DNA from: Candidatus Saccharibacteria bacterium UBA5150
GTDB taxonomy: Bacteria; Patescibacteriota; Saccharimonadia; Saccharimonadales; UBA4665
Direction of reading: 5' to 3'
DNA length: 14,614 bases
NCBI GenBank assembly: GCA_002413795.1
Contig: DHXS01000022.1
Span: 25,996-40,609, forward strand
Within the stretch, counting starts at the first letter, position 1. The number at the start of each line of letters is the position of its first letter. This document shows, one piece after another, positions 11,384-14,614 of this stretch. Position numbers and translations under genes: made by a program. The notes below the pieces were generated by a model. The model did no database searches, was not told where the DNA came from, and saw nothing but the letters and a program-made list of their open reading frames with translations.

Positions 11384-12664
11384 ATGCATATTTACTTCTC
11401 GGGAATCGGTGGTGCCGGCATCGGCCCGCTGGCCCAGATAGCCCGCCAGGCCGGTTATGACGTTTCCGGATCCGACCAGCAGGCTTCGCAGTACATAGAC
11501 TACCTAAGCAAACACGGCATCAAAAACGTGCATATCGGCCAGTCAGCGGAGGCGATTGCCGAAGTTCACGCTAAGCAACCGATTGATTGGTTCGTTTACA
11601 GTTCCTCTATTCCGCAAGATCATCCGGAGCTGGTTTTTTGCCGCGACCGCGGTGTTAAAACCAGCAAGCGCGACGAATTGCTGAACAAGATCATCGAAGA
11701 TAAGGACCTGAAGCTGATCGCCGTGGCCGGCACACACGGCAAAACCACCACCACGGCGATGGTCATTTGGCTGTTTAAGCAATTAGGACTGCCGGTCAGT
11801 TATTCGGTGGGCGCCAAGCTGTCTTTTGGCGACATGGGGCATTTTGAACCGGATTCGCAGTATTTTGTGTACGAGGCCGACGAGTTTGACCGTAATTTTC
11901 TGGCTTTTGAACCGGCCGTTAGCCTGATCACCGGTGTCAGCTGGGACCACCATGAAATCTTCCCTACCCGCGATGATTACCGGGCCGCTTTTTGCGACTT
12001 TATCGGCCAGTCACAGCAGACTTTCCTGTGGCAGGAAGACGCCGACTACCTGGAGCTTGAGCCGGCCGATAACCGAACCGTTCTGAGCGTAGAAGACAAT
12101 CGAGAAGTAATCAGTATTAAGGGGTTTTATAACCGGCTGGATGCCCGCTTGGCGGTTGAGGCAGTGCGCTGGATTACCGATGCTCAGCCGGCCGAATTGA
12201 TTAAGCACATTAATGCCTTCCCCAGCCTGTCACGGCGGATGGAGGAGTTAGTACCCGGTTTATTTACGGACTATGCCCACACGCCCGAAAAAATCCGCGG
12301 CGCCATGAGTGCGGCCCAGGAAGTAGCCAACGAGGCCGGGCGCCGGCTGGTGGTAGTTTACGAGCCGCTGACCAACCGCCGCCAGCACCACATGCTCGAT
12401 GACTATAAAGACGTTTTTGAGGGCGCCGCCAAGCTTTACTGGCTGCCCAGCTACCTAGCCCGCGAGGACTCTTCCCAGCGGGTCATACCGCCTTCTGAGC
12501 TCATTTCTCACCTCGATGATCCCTCAATCGCCGAGCCGATGAAACGAGATGCCGAACTAAAAGCGGTGATTCAAAAACACCTCGATGATGGCGACATGGT
12601 CGTCGGCATGGCCGGCGGTGGCGGCAACAGCCTCGACGACTGGCTGCGCTCCGAATTCACCTAA
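11384..12664 (+). CDS. murC: Mur ligase, probably UDP-N-acetylmuramate--L-alanine ligase
   Basis: ATP-dependent ligase that adds the first amino acid to UDP-MurNAc in peptidoglycan synthesis. Domains are an N-terminal Rossmann-like UDP-sugar domain (HIYFSGIGGAGIGPLAQIA, 2-20), the ATP P-loop GTHGKTTTT (116-124), the Mg-binding/central block YEADEFDRNFL (163-173), GVSWDHHEIFP (184-194), and a C-terminal domain with SRRMEEL and TDYAHTPEKI (295-304). At 426 residues it is shorter than typical MurC (about 450-490). EADEFD and WDHHEIF differ from the usual EADESD and PDHLDYY, so the related murein peptide ligase Mpl or a CPR-specific branch remains possible. There is no ribosome binding site; a -10 ends 9 nt before the ATG. 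Its stop overlaps the convergent Nudix stop. Confidence 0.85.
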   Translation: MHIYFSGIGGAGIGPLAQIARQAGYDVSGSDQQASQYIDYLSKHGIKNVHIGQSAEAIAEVHAKQPIDWFVYSSSIPQDHPELVFCRDRGVKTSKRDELLNKIIEDKDLKLIAVAGTHGKTTTTAMVIWLFKQLGLPVSYSVGAKLSFGDMGHFEPDSQYFVYEADEFDRNFLAFEPAVSLITGVSWDHHEIFPTRDDYRAAFCDFIGQSQQTFLWQEDADYLELEPADNRTVLSVEDNREVISIKGFYNRLDARLAVEAVRWITDAQPAELIKHINAFPSLSRRMEELVPGLFTDYAHTPEKIRGAMSAAQEVANEAGRRLVVVYEPLTNRRQHHMLDDYKDVFEGAAKLYWLPSYLAREDSSQRVIPPSELISHLDDPSIAEPMKRDAELKAVIQKHLDDGDMVVGMAGGGGNSLDDWLRSEFT

Positions 12665-13116
12665 TCTTCCCAGCCGTGTTCGGCATAGCGACTGCCGGCT
12701 TTTATTTGATCTAGGAAGAAAGGTACGTACGGAGTTACGTTTTCCGGCAAATTGTCGGGGTCAAGCCAGGACAGTTCGGAGTGAACATTGGGCTCAGCAT
12801 TATACAATTCACCCTCCCACTTCACAGCTTCAAATAATATATCCATCCAAGGTGTCGGTTCGCTTTCGATGGAGGTAGTACGAAAAACGGTTAGACGGTG
12901 CTGCAGGTTTTCAGGTTTAATATCGACGCCGACTTCTTCTTTGGCTTCGCGAATGGCGGCGGCAGTAGCGCTTTCGTCCGGATCGACTTTGCCGGCCGGC
13001 AAACCATAGCGGCCGTTCATCCACTTGGTGTTTTCCCGCAGCAAAAAGGCGACTTTGCCGTTTTTACGGAAGATTATAAAAGCGGCGACGTATGGTTGAA
13101 CGGCATGAAGTTTCAT
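12661..13116 (-). CDS. Nudix hydrolase, 151 aa
   Basis: Hydrolyses a nucleoside diphosphate linked to another group; the substrate cannot be set from the sequence. The Nudix box GX5EX7REUXEEXGU is intact: Gly42, Glu48, Arg56-Glu57, Glu60-Glu61 and Gly63, preceded by GRYGLPAGKV. The rest resembles small MutT-like enzymes. An ATGA junction (13113-13116) shares its start codon with the stop of the MazG-like gene, so translation is probably coupled. It is the last gene of the tsaC - MazG-like - Nudix unit. Its stop overlaps that of the convergent murC-like gene by 3 nt, leaving no room for a terminator between them. Confidence 0.9.
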   Translation of the reverse strand: MKLHAVQPYVAAFIIFRKNGKVAFLLRENTKWMNGRYGLPAGKVDPDESATAAAIREAKEEVGVDIKPENLQHRLTVFRTTSIESEPTPWMDILFEAVKWEGELYNAEPNVHSELSWLDPDNLPENVTPYVPFFLDQIKAGSRYAEHGWED

Positions 13117-13445
13117 CGGTTGTCGCCGGAGCCGCCGAGGACGCCGCGTTTTTTGCGGCTTTGTAGTTTATCGAGATTCTGCTGGGCAATGGTTTCGAAT
13201 GGCACGCCCAGGTGGTGCGCGAAAACCGCTAAATACCAGAGTACGTCGCCGACCTCGGCGGCCAATTCGGTTTTGTCCTCTTTTGAGACTTCACCCTTTT
13301 TATCGCGGATAATTTTCTTGATCTTTTCGGCGATTTCGCCGGCCTCGCCGTTGATGCCCAGCACCCAGTGCAGGAGGTCGCGGAACTCGTTATCGCTCTT
13401 GATAACGGTAGTCAGGGCCTGCTTTTGATACTCCTCCAGGGTCAT
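13113..13445 (-). CDS. MazG-like nucleotide pyrophosphohydrolase, 110 aa
   Basis: All-alpha NTP pyrophosphatase (MazG-like), which cleaves NTPs or dNTPs to the monophosphate and pyrophosphate, often to clean damaged nucleotides. The metal-binding signature is present: GEAGE (Glu34, Glu37) and EVGD (Glu64, Asp67), 26 residues apart. The C-terminus SRKKRGVLGGSGDNR closely matches the usual family ending. Length fits single-domain members. Start and stop are both in ATGA junctions, with tsaC upstream (13442-13445) and the Nudix gene downstream. The pairing of two house-cleaning pyrophosphatases suggests they act on a shared nucleotide pool; this is inference. Confidence 0.92.
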   Translation of the reverse strand: MTLEEYQKQALTTVIKSDNEFRDLLHWVLGINGEAGEIAEKIKKIIRDKKGEVSKEDKTELAAEVGDVLWYLAVFAHHLGVPFETIAQQNLDKLQSRKKRGVLGGSGDNR

Positions 13446-14017
13446 GGATTCATTGTATCATCGCCGACCTTGATGGCGCCGGGGCGCAGTACTTCGATGA
13501 CGTCATCGATAATCCGGATGACGGTCGAGGGTTGGCGGTTTGAGAGGTCGCCGCCATCTTCATAAAAGTCGACCTGGCCGCCAAAAATAGCCTTGGTTTG
13601 CTTAATGGTCGTGGCCGTCGGTTCGCCGGGCTGGTTGGCGCTGGTTGTCAGCAGAGGGCCGGTTTGCTCCAGCAGTTTTTGGAGCTTGGCATCGTCCGGG
13701 AGACGGACCGCCAGGCTCATTTTGCCCCGGTGCAAGTACTTAAGTTCCGGGTTGGCGGCCGGGATAACCACGCTGACCGCCCCGGGCCAGAACTCTTCGA
13801 CGGCCTTTAAGTAACGGTGCTTTAAACCAAGCGCTTCAAGCTGGCCGATATTGGCGGCTATGAGTGTGCCGGGCTTGGCCTCGCGTTTCTTTAGCTCATA
13901 GAGCCGTTCAACGGCGTTTGGATCGGCGGCGCGGGCCGCCAGTCCGTAAACCGTGTCGGTCGGAATAACACCTACGGCGCCGGGTTTATTTAATTTATCG
14001 GCGGAACTGTTTGACAC
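13442..14017 (-). CDS. tsaC: Threonylcarbamoyl-AMP synthase (YrdC/TsaC type)
   Basis: Makes L-threonylcarbamoyladenylate from threonine, bicarbonate and ATP, the first step of the t6A37 modification in ANN-decoding tRNAs. The 191 residues form one YrdC domain without the Sua5 extension. Motifs are GVIPTDTVYGLAA (16-28), LYELKKREAKPGTLI (39-53), WPGAVSVVIP (77-86), LAVRLPD (102-108), LLTTSANQPGEPTATT (122-137) and STVIRI (164-169). The start is GTG 14017. GGAG is only 2 nt upstream, too close for normal use. An extended -10 (TGCTAAACT) ends 6 nt before GTG, so the message is predicted leaderless. It is the first gene of the three-gene unit. Confidence 0.93.
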   Translation of the reverse strand: MSNSSADKLNKPGAVGVIPTDTVYGLAARAADPNAVERLYELKKREAKPGTLIAANIGQLEALGLKHRYLKAVEEFWPGAVSVVIPAANPELKYLHRGKMSLAVRLPDDAKLQKLLEQTGPLLTTSANQPGEPTATTIKQTKAIFGGQVDFYEDGGDLSNRQPSTVIRIIDDVIEVLRPGAIKVGDDTMNP

Positions 14018-14023
14018 AGCTCC

Positions 14024-14032
14024 AGTTTAGCA
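14024..14032 (-). promoter_or_regulatory. Extended -10 directly before tsaC
   Basis: TGC-TAAACT, hexamer at plus-strand 14024-14029, ending 6 nt before the GTG. It overlaps the stop codon of the upstream 85-aa gene. The -35 is weak. Confidence 0.45.
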
Positions 14033-14290
14033 CTAGATTGAGCCGGTTTGCTTGAGGTAGGCAAAGACTGCCATAGCCGCCAAGCCCAAAATGATAAAGA
14101 CGGTGGCCAAGATGGCTGCTACAACGTTTTTGTCAGCCTGTTTCTTGGGAGCCTTAGCGTCTGACACCTTTTTGGCTTCTTTTTTAGTTTTGTCTGCGGC
14201 CGGTTCGCTGGCTTCCGGCGGTTCCGCTTTGACGGCCGGTGCGGCCACGACGTCCATAGCTGTAGCTTGGTGCTCGGTTTTCGGTTCCAT
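14033..14290 (-). CDS. Small Lys/Ala/Glu-rich protein with C-terminal membrane span, 85 aa
   Basis: I do not recognise this protein. Residues 1-54 are hydrophilic (PPEASEPAADKTKKEAKK), and a single span lies at about 55-78 (VVAAILATVFIILGLAAMAV), ending AYLKQTGSI. It is a tail-anchored layout similar to the 119-aa protein at 3278-3637, though the two are not similar in sequence. The start is ATG 14290. An extended -10 (TGCTACAAT, hexamer 14302-14307) ends 11 nt before it, giving a very short leader. Its stop is 15 nt before the tsaC start. Confidence 0.65.
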   Translation of the reverse strand: MEPKTEHQATAMDVVAAPAVKAEPPEASEPAADKTKKEAKKVSDAKAPKKQADKNVVAAILATVFIILGLAAMAVFAYLKQTGSI

Positions 14291-14301
14291 ATTCAGCCAT
14301 T

Positions 14302-14310
14302 ATTGTAGCA
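14302..14310 (-). promoter_or_regulatory. Extended -10 of the 85-aa gene
   Basis: TGC-TACAAT, hexamer at plus-strand 14302-14307, identical to the one before tRNA-fMet. It ends 11 nt before the ATG. The -35 is weak. Confidence 0.5.
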
Positions 14311-14379
14311 TGAAAGCTTAAGCGTTAAGGAGTTTTGGCTGTCGGCACGGGAAGGTTCATTGTATTATGAAAAGACCGT

Positions 14380-14601
14380 ATGATTGCCTACATCCTGCGG
14401 CAGGCCAAGCGCTTCGCCGTTCTTATTCCCGGTATTATTATCGCTTACTTTTCGGTTCGCGATATCTTCCCGTATTTTGACCGGCGCCTGCCGCTTGGCT
14501 TTGCCATCCTGGTCACTTACATAATCAGCGCTTACGTGCTGGTGCCGGCGCTGATTCGCTTGTACCGCATCTTTCGGCCCGTCGATCACCTGCCCTTATA
14601 C
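14380..14601 (+). CDS. N-terminal part of a membrane protein, cut by the contig end
   Basis: Open from ATG 14380 to the end of real sequence. The 74 visible residues include two hydrophobic segments (about 12-24, and 38-60 with GFAILVTYIISAYVLVPALI), then RLYRIFRPVDHLPLY. This last stretch reminds me of the region just before the LssY C-terminal domain in Patescibacteria proteins, but that is recollection and the domain itself is outside the window. A TATTAT hexamer (14363-14368) ends 11 nt before ATG, and GAAAAG lies upstream. The frame continues through 14614 only because of adapter bases, so the last four codons should not be translated. Confidence 0.6.
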
Positions 14602-14614
14602 CTGTCTCTTATAC
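14602..14614 (+). other. Residual Nextera/Tn5 mosaic-end adapter
   Basis: The last 13 bases, CTGTCTCTTATAC, equal the first 13 of the Nextera adapter CTGTCTCTTATACACATCT. At the very end of the window this is almost certainly library adapter left on the contig, not genome. Confidence 0.9.

Noticed and set aside
1..14614. CRISPR arrays, insertion sequences, integrases, rRNA genes
   Set aside because: No direct-repeat array, transposase motifs, terminal inverted repeats or rRNA-like stretches were seen on either strand.

Overview
The window looks like the chromosome of a Patescibacteria (CPR) bacterium, most likely Candidatus Saccharibacteria (TM7). The reasons are many short single- or double-membrane-span proteins with low-complexity flanks and no familiar family, a short MurC-like ligase, a minimal DivIC/FtsB protein, DUF4396, and very tight gene spacing. 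TGA is used as a stop (the ATGA junctions at 13113-13116 and 13442-13445), so this is the standard bacterial code and not the UGA=Gly code of Gracilibacteria/Absconditabacteria. Lineage is inferred from protein style; no marker gene was searched. The right end carries 13 bases identical to the Nextera/Tn5 mosaic end (14602-14614), so the window probably ends at a contig edge with untrimmed adapter.

Layout. (a) 56-1782, minus strand: a 91-aa and a 478-aa acidic, Glu/Pro-rich unknown protein. (b) 1882-5539: a metal/redox neighbourhood. A membrane-anchored cupredoxin is followed by a small histidine-bearing cytochrome-b/ferric-reductase-like membrane protein. Then come a compact minus-strand unit (near-consensus promoter, 30-aa ORF inside a structured RNA, terminator), a tail-anchored protein, a DUF4396 protein, a short CDF metal exporter with a His-rich tail, and, divergent from it, a VIT1/CCC1 iron/manganese transporter. 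(c) 5543-6376: initiator tRNA-fMet (minus) with promoter and terminator, a DivIC/FtsB-like division protein, and a second CAU tRNA (plus) that resembles tRNA-Ile2. (d) 6497-6901: two small unknown ORFs with promoters. (e) 6898-9522, minus: tRNA-dihydrouridine synthase preceded by two unknown proteins. (f) 9595-10770: a small conserved-looking 65-aa protein and a 202-aa membrane-anchored protein, each with a terminator. (g) 10769-12664: a two-span membrane protein divergent from a MurC-family ligase. (h) 12661-14017, minus: a tightly coupled tsaC - MazG-like - Nudix operon. (i) 14033-14601: a small membrane protein and the start of a truncated membrane protein.

The main signal not explained by gene content is promoter architecture. 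Several genes have a -10 hexamer ending only 6-7 nt before the start codon, which predicts leaderless mRNAs. The CDF/VIT pair is the extreme case: the two start codons are 21 nt apart and appear to share one palindromic -10 element (AGTATACT). The second notable object is the roughly 190-nt minus-strand unit at 2971-3196. No stretch longer than 300 bases lacks a gene or RNA candidate; positions 1-55 hold nothing I can name.
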